Below are positions 43,433 through 53,226 of a stretch of 64,000 nucleotides of DNA, piece by piece; position 1 is the stretch's first letter; each line of letters begins with the position of its first letter. This DNA is from Polynucleobacter sp. AP-Kolm-20A-A1 (lineage in GTDB: Bacteria > Pseudomonadota > Gammaproteobacteria > Burkholderiales > Burkholderiaceae): contig NZ_CP061315.1 in assembly GCF_018688315.1 (NCBI RefSeq), positions 372,001 through 436,000 on the forward strand, read 5' to 3'. Made by a program: the position numbers and the translations under genes. The notes beneath the pieces are model-generated. The model did not search any database and was not told the DNA's origin. It was given only the letters and a program-made list of their open reading frames with translations.

Positions 43433-44350
43433 TTAATTATTCTGAATAATTAAATCGCCGCTGCGATTAGGGATTTCACCCCAAGTAAGTGGTAGTAAAG
43501 CTATTTTATCGAGTTGCTTGGTAGCTTCCCAGGATTTATGAAGTTCGCCCATCGTTACCAAATCATGGCCTTGATTTAGCCATCCGGCTAATAGCTGCTC
43601 AAATGCCGGCAGAAGCTTTTGGCCTTCAAGCTCGGCATGCAAGGTAAAGACCTGATCATTGGGATTACTTTGGGTGATTTCCAGCAGCTTTTTAACTGCA
43701 CCAAACTCATCAGCGCCATCAATGCCAATCAGCTCATCAAAGGTGGGCAGTGTCGTTGGGTATTGCACGTGCTTGGCTTTGCCTGAGGGTAGAGCAAGGC
43801 GATAGGGCATTAAATTAGGTTCTGCTCTACCGTCAGAAGAATAAGTAATGCCCCATTGATCGAGTTGCTCAAATGCAGCTTCGTTCATCTGCCAACCAGC
43901 GGCACCATAGGTCACTGGCGCGTGACCAAAAATTTCTACAAAACGATCCCAACTTTTTTGCATCATTGCTTTGGTCCAGGATGCATCCTGATTACGCACT
44001 GCATCCTGCCAGGCAACATGATCCCAAGTGTGGATGCCAGTCTCGTGACCAGCTTGATCAATAGCGCGCATTTCTGCGGTAGCTTTTTTGCCAATATCGG
44101 GACCGGGAATTAGAACGCCATAGAGCAGGGTTTTAATGCCATAGTGTTCGACAACGGAAGTTCGACTCACTTTTTTCAAAAAGCCCGGGCGAAAGACTCG
44201 CTTTAATGCCCAGCCAGTATGGTCAGGCCCAAGACTAAAGAGGAAGGTTGCCTTAAGTCCAAAGCGCTCCAGAGTGCGAGCTAGATTCGGTGCACCTTCT
44301 TTGGTGCCGCGTAAGGTATCAACATCAACCTTGAGAGCAATCTTAGCCAT
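43433..44350 (-). CDS. arnD: ArnD, deformylase of undecaprenyl-phosphate Ara4FN
   Basis: Removes the formyl group from undecaprenyl-phosphate-L-Ara4FN at the cytoplasmic membrane. It is a polysaccharide-deacetylase-fold protein starting MAKIALKVDVDTLRGTKEG, with the metal-binding Asp in KVDVDT, the His pair in GHETGIHTWDHVAWQD and a late catalytic His in FTLHAELEG. The length of 305 residues is normal. It lies directly after the split arnA genes in a single-strand run. Confidence 0.92.
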   Translation of the reverse strand: MAKIALKVDVDTLRGTKEGAPNLARTLERFGLKATFLFSLGPDHTGWALKRVFRPGFLKKVSRTSVVEHYGIKTLLYGVLIPGPDIGKKATAEMRAIDQAGHETGIHTWDHVAWQDAVRNQDASWTKAMMQKSWDRFVEIFGHAPVTYGAAGWQMNEAAFEQLDQWGITYSSDGRAEPNLMPYRLALPSGKAKHVQYPTTLPTFDELIGIDGADEFGAVKKLLEITQSNPNDQVFTLHAELEGQKLLPAFEQLLAGWLNQGHDLVTMGELHKSWEATKQLDKIALLPLTWGEIPNRSGDLIIQNN

Positions 44351-44372
44351 GAACCTTGAGGTTTACTTTCTC

Positions 44373-45419
44373 TTACTCTTTATCGACCAAGCTACGCGCT
44401 TTTTCTACATCTTCGCGATAGGCTTCAAAAATATTCTTGAGCGCATCAGACATCGTAGTGGTTGGCTTCCAACCTAGTTCGCTCATCGTGTTATCAATTG
44501 CTGGCACGCGATTTTGTACGTCTTGATAGCCTTCACCATAGTAGGCGCCAGAAGTGGTTTCTACAATCTTCACTTCATTAGCGGTCTTTGCATATTCAGG
44601 AATGCTGCGAGCAATTTCTAGCATCTGATTGGCGAGCTCACGAATTGAGTGATTGTTCTTTGGGTTACCAATGTTGTAGATTTTGCCGTTAGCAATACCA
44701 TCTTTGTTATCAATGATGCGCATTAACGCATCGATGCCGTCGTCAACATAGGTAAAGGCGCGTTTCTGGGCGCCACCATCAACGACGTTGATAGACTCGC
44801 CGCGAACAATGTGACCCAAGAACTGAGTGACCACGCGTGAAGAACCTTCTTTTGGTGTGTAGATACTATCTAAGCCAGGGCCAATCCAGTTAAATGGGCG
44901 GAAGAGGGTGAAGCGCAAGCCTTCCATGCCATAGCCCCAGATCACACGGTCCATTAGCTGCTTGGAGCAAGCGTAGATCCAACGCGGTTTGTTGATTGGG
45001 CCATAAACCATATTAGATTTAGCAGGATCAAATTCGCTGTCTTCACACATTCCATAAACTTCGGAAGTTGATGGAAACACCAAATGCTTTTTATATTTCA
45101 CTGCAGAACGTACGATTGGAAGATTTGCTTCGAAGTCGAGTTCAAATACTTTGAGTGGTTGCTGCACATAAGTTGCAGGAGTTGCGATTGCAACTAAAGG
45201 TAGGATGACATCGCATTTGCGAATGTGATATTCAACCCATTCTTTATTGATGGTGATGTCACCCTCAAAGAAGTGCATGCGAGGATGATTAACTAAGTCA
45301 CCAAGGCGATCATTTTGCATGTCCATGCCATAGACGTCCCAATCGGTTGTCTCTAGAATGCGCTTTGAAAGGTGGTGGCCAATAAAACCGTTAACACCAA
45401 GAATGAGTACTTTTTTCAT
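44373..45419 (-). CDS. UDP-glucuronic acid oxidative decarboxylase, ArnA C-terminal domain as a separate gene
   Basis: Converts UDP-glucuronate to UDP-4-keto-pentose, the first committed step to L-Ara4N. It is an extended short-chain dehydrogenase of 348 residues with the NAD loop ILGVNGFIGHHLSKRIL, the catalytic Tyr/Lys in STSEVYGMCED and RWIYACSKQLMDR, and RPFNWIGPGLDSI. These match the C-terminal half of bifunctional ArnA. In E. coli this domain is fused to the formyltransferase; here it is an independent gene 25 bases after it. Confidence 0.9.
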   Translation of the reverse strand: MKKVLILGVNGFIGHHLSKRILETTDWDVYGMDMQNDRLGDLVNHPRMHFFEGDITINKEWVEYHIRKCDVILPLVAIATPATYVQQPLKVFELDFEANLPIVRSAVKYKKHLVFPSTSEVYGMCEDSEFDPAKSNMVYGPINKPRWIYACSKQLMDRVIWGYGMEGLRFTLFRPFNWIGPGLDSIYTPKEGSSRVVTQFLGHIVRGESINVVDGGAQKRAFTYVDDGIDALMRIIDNKDGIANGKIYNIGNPKNNHSIRELANQMLEIARSIPEYAKTANEVKIVETTSGAYYGEGYQDVQNRVPAIDNTMSELGWKPTTTMSDALKNIFEAYREDVEKARSLVDKE

Positions 45420-45444
45420 CTTTACTGCCTCGTTTTAATCTAAT

Positions 45445-46314
45445 TTATTTGCTTGCTGGAAACCATTCCAAAACTTCAACAACTTGATGGTCACCACAAA
45501 TGCCGAATACCCGATTATCAACCACTTGGATGCCGCAAACCCCAAGATCGAGATTGGCTGGAAATGGCCCTTTTAGGCTTGTGCGGGCCACAATCATGGC
45601 AAGACCCTCATGATCAGTAAATGCGCCTGGATATGGGGGTGCAACGGCTCTAACCAGGTCATGAACCTGTTTAGCTGTCTGATTCCAGTGAATTTGGCCA
45701 TCCGCAGGCTTTCTGCCCCCGAAATAACTCCCTTTTTGGAGTTCATTGGGCTGGCGGGGAACATTTCCCTGGATCAGGCTTGGCAAAACCTGGTGGATGA
45801 CGCTTACAGCAGCCTGATTAACTTTTCCAAATACATCGGTGGCTGTCTCGTCGGGGCCAATGCTGACTGCTACTTGTCCAACAATATCTCCGGCATCAGG
45901 TTTTGCTTCCATGATGTGCAAGGTGGCGCCAGTTTCAGTTTCCCCATGAAGGATGGCCCAATTTACTGGTGCGCGTCCTCGATACTTGGGGAGCAACGAG
46001 CCATGCATATTGAGTGCAGCAATCTTGGCGCATGCCAAAATCTGCTCCGGAATCATAAAGCGATAGTAGAAAGAAAAAATGTAATCAGGTGCCATTGCCT
46101 GAAGCTTCGGAATTAAATTCGCAAGTTCTTTGACATTGGGTGTGATGTAGGGAATATTTTTTTCGGTACAGAGTTTGGCTACGCTACCAAACCACACATT
46201 TTCATTGGGATCATCTTGATGGGTAACTACAAGATCGACTTGTATGCCGGCATCAAGAAGTGCTTTCAGGCAATTAACGCCTACATCGTGATAAGCAAAG
46301 ACGACTGCGTGCAA
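45445..46314 (-). CDS. UDP-L-Ara4N formyltransferase, ArnA N-terminal domain as a separate gene
   Basis: Formylates UDP-L-Ara4N with 10-formyltetrahydrofolate, giving UDP-L-Ara4FN. The 289-residue protein starts MHAVVFAYHDVGVNCLKALLDAG. The formyltransferase catalytic segment shows Asn and His in ALNMHGSLLPKYRGRAPVNW and the Asp in TGATLHIMEAKPDAGDIVGQ. A C-terminal OB-like domain follows. It ends 25 bases before the decarboxylase gene; both have proper starts and stops, so the split is natural and not a frameshift. Confidence 0.92.
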   Translation of the reverse strand: MHAVVFAYHDVGVNCLKALLDAGIQVDLVVTHQDDPNENVWFGSVAKLCTEKNIPYITPNVKELANLIPKLQAMAPDYIFSFYYRFMIPEQILACAKIAALNMHGSLLPKYRGRAPVNWAILHGETETGATLHIMEAKPDAGDIVGQVAVSIGPDETATDVFGKVNQAAVSVIHQVLPSLIQGNVPRQPNELQKGSYFGGRKPADGQIHWNQTAKQVHDLVRAVAPPYPGAFTDHEGLAMIVARTSLKGPFPANLDLGVCGIQVVDNRVFGICGDHQVVEVLEWFPASK

Positions 46315-47277
46315 TTATTTTTTCTCTAAAACAGTTTGCACAACATAACGTGGACGTTTACGAATCTGTTGATAGATACGACCAATATATTCGCCTAAAA
46401 GTCCAAGTCCAAAGAGCATGACGCCAATTAGGAAGAAGGTGAGTGCGAAGAGGGTAAATACTCCTTCAACCTCAGCGCCTAGAACAAAGCGGCGCACCAG
46501 CAGATAGGCGAATAGGCTGCCAGCAGCAAGGGATAGCAGCATGCCGAGGATCGAAAAGATCTGCAGCGGCATGATAGAAAAGCCGGTGACCAAATCAAAG
46601 TTGAGACGAATTAATTGATACAAGGTGTACTTGGACTCACCAGCAAAGCGCTCTTCATGTTTGACGGAGATCTCAACTGGATTTGCAGAAAAGGTATACG
46701 CCAAGGCTGGAATAAAGGTATTACTTTCATCGCATTGACGAACCAAATCAACAATACGACGGCTGTAGCCGCGCAACATGCAGCCTTGATCGGTCATCGT
46801 GATGCGAGTAATATTTTCGCGCAATCGATTCATGGCGCGTGATGCAAATTTTCTAAAGAAGCTATCCTGACGATCAGCGCGAATCGTGCCGACGTAGTCA
46901 TGACCTTTTAAAAGTTGCTCTGTGAGCGCATCAATCTCTTCCGGTGGATTTTGTAAGTCCGCATCCAAGGTGATGATGTATTCACCTTTAGCATATTCAA
47001 AGCCAGCCATGATCGCCATATGCTGACCAAAGTTGCTATGAAATAAAACAGCACGGGTGACATCGGGTCGCAACTCAACTTGCTTGGAAAGGATGCCGGC
47101 AGAGCGATCTTTGCTACCGTCATTAACAAAAACGATTTCGTAGGCAATCTTCCGTTTAGTAGCGAGCGCATCAAGCGCCGGATAGAGACGATCAAATAGC
47201 GCTTGGAGACCATCTTCCTCGTTGTAAACGGGAATAACAATGCTGAGTGTTGGGTTGGCAACTAGATTTGCAGTCAT
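46315..47277 (-). CDS. arnC: ArnC, undecaprenyl-phosphate Ara4FN transferase
   Basis: GT2 glycosyltransferase that moves Ara4FN from UDP to undecaprenyl phosphate. The catalytic domain has SIVIPVYNEEDGLQALFDRL and the DXD-type DADLQNPPEEID. Two C-terminal transmembrane helices (FSIMPLQIFSILGMLLSLAA; TFFLIGVMLFGLGLLGEYI) anchor it in the inner membrane. The length of 320 residues is normal. The stop abuts the formyltransferase start, so translation is coupled. Confidence 0.92.
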   Translation of the reverse strand: MTANLVANPTLSIVIPVYNEEDGLQALFDRLYPALDALATKRKIAYEIVFVNDGSKDRSAGILSKQVELRPDVTRAVLFHSNFGQHMAIMAGFEYAKGEYIITLDADLQNPPEEIDALTEQLLKGHDYVGTIRADRQDSFFRKFASRAMNRLRENITRITMTDQGCMLRGYSRRIVDLVRQCDESNTFIPALAYTFSANPVEISVKHEERFAGESKYTLYQLIRLNFDLVTGFSIMPLQIFSILGMLLSLAAGSLFAYLLVRRFVLGAEVEGVFTLFALTFFLIGVMLFGLGLLGEYIGRIYQQIRKRPRYVVQTVLEKK

Positions 47278-47318
47278 GCCGCAATTTTGCCTGATTCTGT
47301 GGGTCTAGCCTAAGAACA

Positions 47319-48482
47319 CTAGTTTTTGAGGTATTTCTGCAAAATTCCGACTAATCCCTTGGCTATACGGCCAATATCCTCATCCGCCATTGCAGGAAAC
47401 AAAGGGAGCGTTAGGATGGATTTGCCAATGCGCTCGGCAATGGGCGTGTCAGAGGTTTTGTAACCCTGGTTTTGATAAAGCGTAAAGCCAGTGATAGCAG
47501 GGTAATGAACGCCGGTACCAATACCAAGATCCTTTAACTCGGCCATGATTTGGGCGCGATCTGTATTTAATTGATCAAGCGGCAAAACCACTTGGAACAT
47601 GTGCCAGTTGCTATCAGTAAAGTTTTCAACTGGAAGCTCTAATTTCAAATCATCTAATGAGGCAGCTTTTAATTCAGCACGAATGACATCAAAGTATTGG
47701 CGCGCTAAGTCGGCGCGACGCGCTTGATATGCGGGGAGCTGTTTGAGCTGCTCAAGACCGATGGCTGCATTGACATCCGTCAAATTATCTTTTCCACCCA
47801 ATACGTCAACATCCATTCCGTCCATACCTTGACGGGTTAATCCTTGGAGACGGAATTTCTCAGCAAGCTTTGCTTCATCGACATTGTTTAAAACAAGACA
47901 GCCACCTTCAACGGTCGTCAGATTTTTGTTGGCCTGAAAGCTAAAGCTTACTAAGTCGCCAAAGCTGCCAATCTTCTTGCCTTGCCATTGAGATCCAAAG
48001 GCTTGGGCTGCATCTTCAATGACGCGCAGATTGTGTTGCTTAGCCAATGCGTAGAGTTGATCCATGTTTACCGGTAGGCCTGCCAAATAGACTGGCATGA
48101 TGGCGCGGGTCTTTGATGTAATAGCGCTCGCAACTTTAATAAGATCAATGTTGCGTGTTACTGGATCAATATCTGCAAATACCGGTTTTGCGCCAACACT
48201 CAAGATGACATTTGAGGTTGCTACCCAAGAGATGGGGGTTGTGATGACTTCATCGCCTGCTCCAATGCCTGCAACCTGCAATGCAATTTTCATTGTGGCG
48301 GTGCCATTAGCAAAGCAACGCACTGGACGACCACCAAAGTACTCACTTAGAGTCGCTTCAAACTCTGCCAACTTAGGGCCTGATGTCACCCATCCAGAGC
48401 GCAATACTTCTGATACAGCGTCAATCGTTTCTTGATTAAAGCTCGGACGCGTAAAAGGGATGAATGTTTGGTTGTTTGACAT
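47319..48482 (-). CDS. arnB: ArnB, UDP-4-keto-pentose aminotransferase
   Basis: PLP-dependent DegT/DnrJ-family aminotransferase that makes UDP-L-Ara4N using glutamate. It has FTRPSFNQETIDAVSEVLRSG at the N-terminus, EDAAQAFGSQWQGKKIGSFG, and the PLP Lys in SFQANKNLTTVEGGCLV. The length of 387 residues is normal. It lies between arnT and arnC, all on the minus strand. Confidence 0.92.
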   Translation of the reverse strand: MSNNQTFIPFTRPSFNQETIDAVSEVLRSGWVTSGPKLAEFEATLSEYFGGRPVRCFANGTATMKIALQVAGIGAGDEVITTPISWVATSNVILSVGAKPVFADIDPVTRNIDLIKVASAITSKTRAIMPVYLAGLPVNMDQLYALAKQHNLRVIEDAAQAFGSQWQGKKIGSFGDLVSFSFQANKNLTTVEGGCLVLNNVDEAKLAEKFRLQGLTRQGMDGMDVDVLGGKDNLTDVNAAIGLEQLKQLPAYQARRADLARQYFDVIRAELKAASLDDLKLELPVENFTDSNWHMFQVVLPLDQLNTDRAQIMAELKDLGIGTGVHYPAITGFTLYQNQGYKTSDTPIAERIGKSILTLPLFPAMADEDIGRIAKGLVGILQKYLKN

Positions 48483-48495
48483 GATGGTTTAGATA

Positions 48496-50187
48496 TTACT
48501 GCGTCAGACTTGATGTGTCAGGATGTTTCACAATAACTCTGCGCGAGTCCCGGCCGATTTCTACCATTGGGAAATTTTGAGCCTGAAGAGCGTCAAATTG
48601 CTCTGGAACCATGATGGCATAGGCAGTCTGATCTTCTTTCCAGCGGCTAATAAATGCATCGAGAGTTGGCATCCAGAGCTCGGGCTCTTGTTTGACGCCA
48701 AACTCGAGCTCATCTGGAGACTCCACCATGATCATGGTTCTGCCTAAATAGAAAGGCACTGTGTGATCTAGCAGGCGAACAGAATAGAAGTTCACTTTTT
48801 CTGGAATAGATGTTTTAACACTTTTCACAAGATCAACGCCGGATACTGCGCGTCCTAAAGTTTCGTGACCTGTTCCCGCAATGATCGCGCAGAGAAAAAA
48901 TCCACATGCAAAACTCACAATGCTTTGTATGCCATTGCGTTTGCTTTGCCATGCTGCATAGGCACTAAAGATAACTAGCGCCGCCAAAGCGGCGATCACC
49001 CAGTAAACATATTGTGCATAGGCTTCAATTTCATCAGGTCTTGCTTGTTTGCCAATAGCATCTAGAAAGAAAAAGCCAAAACATCCGAGCAAAGAAAATC
49101 CAAGCACTTGTAATTTCCATGGCAATGTCATGGTGTTGGTATGCCCAAGCAAGCGGTCAAGACGATTGCCAATAATTAATGCAAGTGCAGGAAAAATAGG
49201 GATGATGTAGCCAGGCAACTTTGAACGCGAGACGCTAAAGAATGCAAAGATCACCACAAACCAGCACACTAATAACCAGCCAGCAGAGAATTCGCGACGA
49301 CGCTCACTCCAGGCTTGCGTAATGGCACCAGGAATTTGCAAGACCCATGGAAGCAGGCCAATTAATAGCAGGGGTACAAAGTAATAAATTGGCCCTGTTC
49401 TACTGTGTGCATCTTGCGTAAAGCGCTGCAGATGCTCGTGAATAAAGAAGAACTCTAGAAACTCTGGATTGCGCTGCGCAACCAGAACAAACCAAGGGGC
49501 GGTGATTGCTAAGAACAAAATGGTGCCGCTAAATAAACGTAGGCGAGTCCAGATCTTCCAATCCCAAGTGCTAATCGAGTAGGCGATAAATACCATTGCA
49601 GGAATCGCTGCGCCAATAACACCCTTGGATAAAGTTGCGAGCGCCATAAAAATCCAGCAAGCCCACATCCAGTTGCGACAACTACTTTTGTTGTGAGAAG
49701 TTTGTGCAATCAATAGACTGCACAGTGCCGCTACTAAAAAAGAAGATAGACCCATGTCGAGTGAGTTGAAGTGTCCGCTGATGACCCACATCGGACTCGA
49801 AGCCAATGTCACTGCAGCCAACCATCCCGCTCTCGCGTTATAAATCCGTGCGCCAGTAAATCCGACTAAAAGAATAGTTAGGAAACCGGTGAGCGCAGTC
49901 CAAAGACGTGCTTGCCAATCACCAACCCCAAACACTTGAAATGCTGCAGCAGTTGCCCAAGCTTGCAATGGTGGTTTTTCAAAATACTTGTAACCGTTGT
50001 AGCGCGGTGTGACCCAGTCACCCGTAACCAACATCTCGCGGGCGATCTCTGCGTAACGTCCCTCATCAGATGGAATCAAGTGGCGGTAATTGAGGGTGCC
50101 AAACCACAATAAGCCGTAAATGATGACCAATAGCAAAATCTTGCCTGGGTGCAGGGCTGATGACTGCCGAATTTGGCCAAATTGCAT
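48496..50187 (-). CDS. arnT: ArnT-type lipid A aminoarabinose transferase
   Basis: Inner-membrane GT-C glycosyltransferase that attaches L-Ara4N to lipid A phosphates on the periplasmic side. About 11-12 membrane helices are visible. The first periplasmic loop carries the catalytic acidic motif HLIPSDEGRYAEIAREML and the GYKYFEKPPLQAW segment characteristic of the family. The length of 563 residues is close to E. coli ArnT. It overlaps the preceding small gene by one base. No ArnE/ArnF flippase genes are present next to it. Confidence 0.9.
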   Translation of the reverse strand: MQFGQIRQSSALHPGKILLLVIIYGLLWFGTLNYRHLIPSDEGRYAEIAREMLVTGDWVTPRYNGYKYFEKPPLQAWATAAAFQVFGVGDWQARLWTALTGFLTILLVGFTGARIYNARAGWLAAVTLASSPMWVISGHFNSLDMGLSSFLVAALCSLLIAQTSHNKSSCRNWMWACWIFMALATLSKGVIGAAIPAMVFIAYSISTWDWKIWTRLRLFSGTILFLAITAPWFVLVAQRNPEFLEFFFIHEHLQRFTQDAHSRTGPIYYFVPLLLIGLLPWVLQIPGAITQAWSERRREFSAGWLLVCWFVVIFAFFSVSRSKLPGYIIPIFPALALIIGNRLDRLLGHTNTMTLPWKLQVLGFSLLGCFGFFFLDAIGKQARPDEIEAYAQYVYWVIAALAALVIFSAYAAWQSKRNGIQSIVSFACGFFLCAIIAGTGHETLGRAVSGVDLVKSVKTSIPEKVNFYSVRLLDHTVPFYLGRTMIMVESPDELEFGVKQEPELWMPTLDAFISRWKEDQTAYAIMVPEQFDALQAQNFPMVEIGRDSRRVIVKHPDTSSLTQ

Positions 50188-50564
50188 TAGGCGGGCTCCA
50201 CCATCAGGGCTAGCAGGACTTGGCGTCCTTCGCCTACCAAGATGTTGTAAGTGCGGCAGGCGGCTTGAGAATCCATGATTTCAAAGCCGATTTTGGCCTC
50301 AATAAGAGATTTGAGGAGTTCCGGCCTAGGGAAATGCTGGCGGCTACCAGTCCCAATGAGGATTAATTCTGGTTTTAAATCAATGAGTTGCGAGAAATGA
50401 CCCGCTTCCAAATCAGCAAATGTCTGAGGTGGCCAATTTGAGATGGCGCCATCCGAACTAAGGACAACGGCATGGGCGTAAGGCGTCTTATTGATCTCTA
50501 CATAGCCATCGCCGTAGCCAGTGATCGTATTCGCTCCGGAATGGGGGTCAGATTGAAGCTTCAA
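50187..50564 (-). CDS. Mth938-like domain protein (DUF498)
   Basis: A 125-residue protein of the Mth938/NDUFAF3-like fold family with unknown bacterial function. The signatures are ITGYGDGYVEINKTPYAHAVVL, LKPELILIGTGSRQHFP and DSQAACRTYNILVGEGRQV. Start is a TTG, with AGAGAG upstream; no better start is available in frame. It is first in the minus-strand run and overlaps arnT, but the fold does not suggest a lipid A role. It is divergent from alaA with 79 bases between. Confidence 0.82.
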   Translation of the reverse strand: MKLQSDPHSGANTITGYGDGYVEINKTPYAHAVVLSSDGAISNWPPQTFADLEAGHFSQLIDLKPELILIGTGSRQHFPRPELLKSLIEAKIGFEIMDSQAACRTYNILVGEGRQVLLALMVEPA

Positions 50565-50643
50565 GTGGACTCTCTGTCATAATTATGTGGATTATAGCTA
50601 GCTGTTTTTTCTCATATTTCAAGAACTTACCCTTAAATTTATT

Positions 50644-51900
50644 GTGAAACCGATCCGAAAGTCCCAAAAGCTCGATAACGTCTGTTATGACATACGTGGG
50701 CCGGTGCTCGAGCTTGCTCAGCGCATGGAGGAAGAGGGTCACAAAATTATCAAATTAAACATTGGAAACGTAGGGGTTTTCGGTTTTGATCCTCCTGAAG
50801 AGATTCAGTTGGACATGATTCGCAATTTGAGTAATGCATCGGCATATTCCGACTCCAAAGGAATCTTCTCTGCTCGCAAAGCCATCATGCAGTACTGCCA
50901 AGAAAAAGGCATTCAAGGCGTGACCTTGGATGATGTGTATACCGGTAATGGCGTTTCCGAACTCATCGTTCTTTCGATGAACGCGCTCTTGAATGATGGC
51001 GATGAAGTATTGGTGCCAACACCAGATTACCCGCTGTGGACTGCAGCAGTGAGTTTGTCTAGCGGCACACCTGTTCACTATCTTTGTGATGAATCCAAGG
51101 ATTGGGCTCCAGACTTAAATGATTTGCGTAAAAAAATTACGCCACGCACAAAAGCGATTGTGGTGATTAACCCAAACAATCCTACTGGTGCAATTTATTC
51201 AAAAGAAGTTTTGCTTGAGTTAACTCAAATTGCCCGCGAACATGGTTTGATTTTGTTTGCCGATGAGATTTACGACAAGATGTTGTATGACGGTGAGAAA
51301 CATATCTCTCTCGCGTCTTTATCGACCGACGTAGTTACCATTACCTTTAACGGCCTTTCTAAGAATTACCGTTCATGTGGTTACCGTGCTGGTTGGATGA
51401 TCGTTTCAGGTGATAAAGAAATGGTTCGTGATTACATCGAGGGTTTAAATATGCTGGCCTCGATGCGTCTGTGTGCAAACGTTCCTGGCCAATACGCGAT
51501 TCAAACTGCCCTTGGCGGATACCAGAGTATTAATGACTTGGTTGGTGAGGGCGGTCGTCTTGCAAAGCAGCGTGATCTTGCATGGAAACTTATTACAGAT
51601 ATTCCGGGTGTTACTTGCGTCAAGCCAAAATCTGCTCTGTATTTATTTCCAAGGTTGGATCCAGAGGTTTATCCAATTGAAGATGACCAGCAATTTGTTG
51701 CCGATCTTCTAAAAGAAGAAAAAGTATTGTTAGTGCAGGGCTCTGGTTTTAACTGGGGCAAACCTGATCACTTCCGCGTAGTGTTCTTGCCTCATGAAGA
51801 TGTGCTTAAGGAAGCTATTGGCCGCCTTGCACGTTTTCTGGAGCGTTATCGTAATAAGCACAGCCGTAAGGCTTCTTCAACTGCAGCAAAGGCATCATGA
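50644..51900 (+). CDS. alaA: alanine-synthesising aminotransferase AlaA
   Basis: PLP enzyme of fold type I that makes L-alanine from pyruvate and glutamate. The GTG start gives MKPIRKSQKLDNVCYDIRGP, close to E. coli AlaA throughout. The PLP Lys is in FNGLSKNYRSCGYRAGW, with NPNNPTGAIYSKEV and FADEIYDKMLYDG. The length of 418 residues includes a short Lys/Ser/Ala-rich tail. The stop overlaps the hom start as ATGA, joining alanine and threonine genes. Confidence 0.93.
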   Translation: MKPIRKSQKLDNVCYDIRGPVLELAQRMEEEGHKIIKLNIGNVGVFGFDPPEEIQLDMIRNLSNASAYSDSKGIFSARKAIMQYCQEKGIQGVTLDDVYTGNGVSELIVLSMNALLNDGDEVLVPTPDYPLWTAAVSLSSGTPVHYLCDESKDWAPDLNDLRKKITPRTKAIVVINPNNPTGAIYSKEVLLELTQIAREHGLILFADEIYDKMLYDGEKHISLASLSTDVVTITFNGLSKNYRSCGYRAGWMIVSGDKEMVRDYIEGLNMLASMRLCANVPGQYAIQTALGGYQSINDLVGEGGRLAKQRDLAWKLITDIPGVTCVKPKSALYLFPRLDPEVYPIEDDQQFVADLLKEEKVLLVQGSGFNWGKPDHFRVVFLPHEDVLKEAIGRLARFLERYRNKHSRKASSTAAKAS

Positions 51901-53207
51901 AACCGATTCAAGTAGGTCTATTAGGTATTGGCACTGTTGGTGGTGGCGTATTCACTGTTCTCGAGCGCAACCAAGATGAGATTCAGCGTCGTGCTGGACG
52001 TGGTATTCGCATTAATACCGTTGCCGATTTAAATGTAGAACGCGCTAAAGAATTGGTTAAAGATCGCGCCCAAGTGGTGAGTGACGCTCGTGCGGTTATT
52101 AATAATCCTGAGATCGATATTGTTATTGAGCTCATTGGTGGTTACGGTATTGCTAAGGACTTGGTTCTTGAGGCAATCGCCGCCGGTAAGCACGTTGTAA
52201 CAGCTAATAAAGCATTAATTGCCGTTCACGGTAACGAGATTTTTAAAGCCGCCCATGCCAAAGGTGTGATGGTTGCATTTGAAGCTGCAGTTGCTGGCGG
52301 CATTCCAATTATTAAAGCTTTGCGTGAAGGCTTAACAGCTAACCGTATTGAATGGATTGCCGGCATTATTAACGGCACAACCAATTTCATCTTGTCAGAA
52401 ATGCGCGATAAAGGTTTGGATTTCGCAACAGTACTTAAAGAAGCCCAACGTTTAGGCTATGCAGAAGCAGATCCTACTTTCGATATCGAAGGAGTTGATG
52501 CTGCGCATAAAGCGACCATCATGAGTGCGATTGCATTTGGTATTCCAATGCAGTTTGAAAAAGCGCACATTGAAGGCATTACTAAATTAGATGCCATTGA
52601 CATCAAATATGCTGAGCAGTTGGGCTATCGCATTAAGTTACTTGGTATTGCCAAGAAAACTTCCACAGGTGTTGAGTTGCGCGTTCACCCAACCTTAATT
52701 CCTTCTAAGCGTTTGATTGCAAACGTTGAAGGTGCAATGAATGCCGTTCAAGTTTTTGGCGATGCCGTTGGCACTACTTTGTATTACGGTAAGGGTGCTG
52801 GCTCTGAGCCAACAGCGTCCGCGGTGATTGCTGACTTAGTGGACATTACACGCTTATTGAGTGCCGATGCTGAGCATCGCGTTCCTTACTTAGCCTTCCA
52901 GCCTGATTCTGTACAAGATACGCCAGTATTACCAATTGGCGAGATCACTACAAGCTACTACCTGCGTCTACGTGTTGCTGATCAAGCTGGCGTGCTAGCC
53001 GATATCACTCGTATCCTCGCTTCGCATGGCGTATCAATCGATGCACTTTTGCAAAAAGAGGCTGATGAGGGTGAGAGCCAAACCGACTTAGTTGCTTTGA
53101 CTCATGAAACTAAAGAAAAGAACATGCTTGCTGCAATCAAAGAGATCCAAGATCTCAAGACGGTTGCTGGCGAAGTGGTGAAGATCCGTTTAGAAAATCT
53201 GTCCTAA
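51897..53207 (+). CDS. hom: homoserine dehydrogenase
   Basis: Reduces aspartate semialdehyde to homoserine for threonine and methionine. It has the NAD(P) loop GLLGIGTVGGGVFTVLERN, ANKALIAVHG and the catalytic segment EAAVAGGIPIIKALREG, and NGTTNFILSEM. A C-terminal ACT domain at about residues 355-430 (YYLRLRVADQAGVLADITRI) suggests feedback inhibition by threonine. The length of 436 residues is normal for the monofunctional enzyme. Confidence 0.96.
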   Translation: MKPIQVGLLGIGTVGGGVFTVLERNQDEIQRRAGRGIRINTVADLNVERAKELVKDRAQVVSDARAVINNPEIDIVIELIGGYGIAKDLVLEAIAAGKHVVTANKALIAVHGNEIFKAAHAKGVMVAFEAAVAGGIPIIKALREGLTANRIEWIAGIINGTTNFILSEMRDKGLDFATVLKEAQRLGYAEADPTFDIEGVDAAHKATIMSAIAFGIPMQFEKAHIEGITKLDAIDIKYAEQLGYRIKLLGIAKKTSTGVELRVHPTLIPSKRLIANVEGAMNAVQVFGDAVGTTLYYGKGAGSEPTASAVIADLVDITRLLSADAEHRVPYLAFQPDSVQDTPVLPIGEITTSYYLRLRVADQAGVLADITRILASHGVSIDALLQKEADEGESQTDLVALTHETKEKNMLAAIKEIQDLKTVAGEVVKIRLENLS

Positions 53208-53226
53208 GTAAAATTCAGCAAAATAC

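Noticed and set aside
44373..46314. Possible frameshift separating the two halves of ArnA
   Set aside because: Each half has its own start, stop and complete domain, with 25 bases between. This looks like two genes, not a broken fusion.
50565..50643. Riboswitch or attenuator before alaA-hom-thrC
   Set aside because: The 79-base gap has no leader peptide with Thr or Ile runs and no terminator hairpin.
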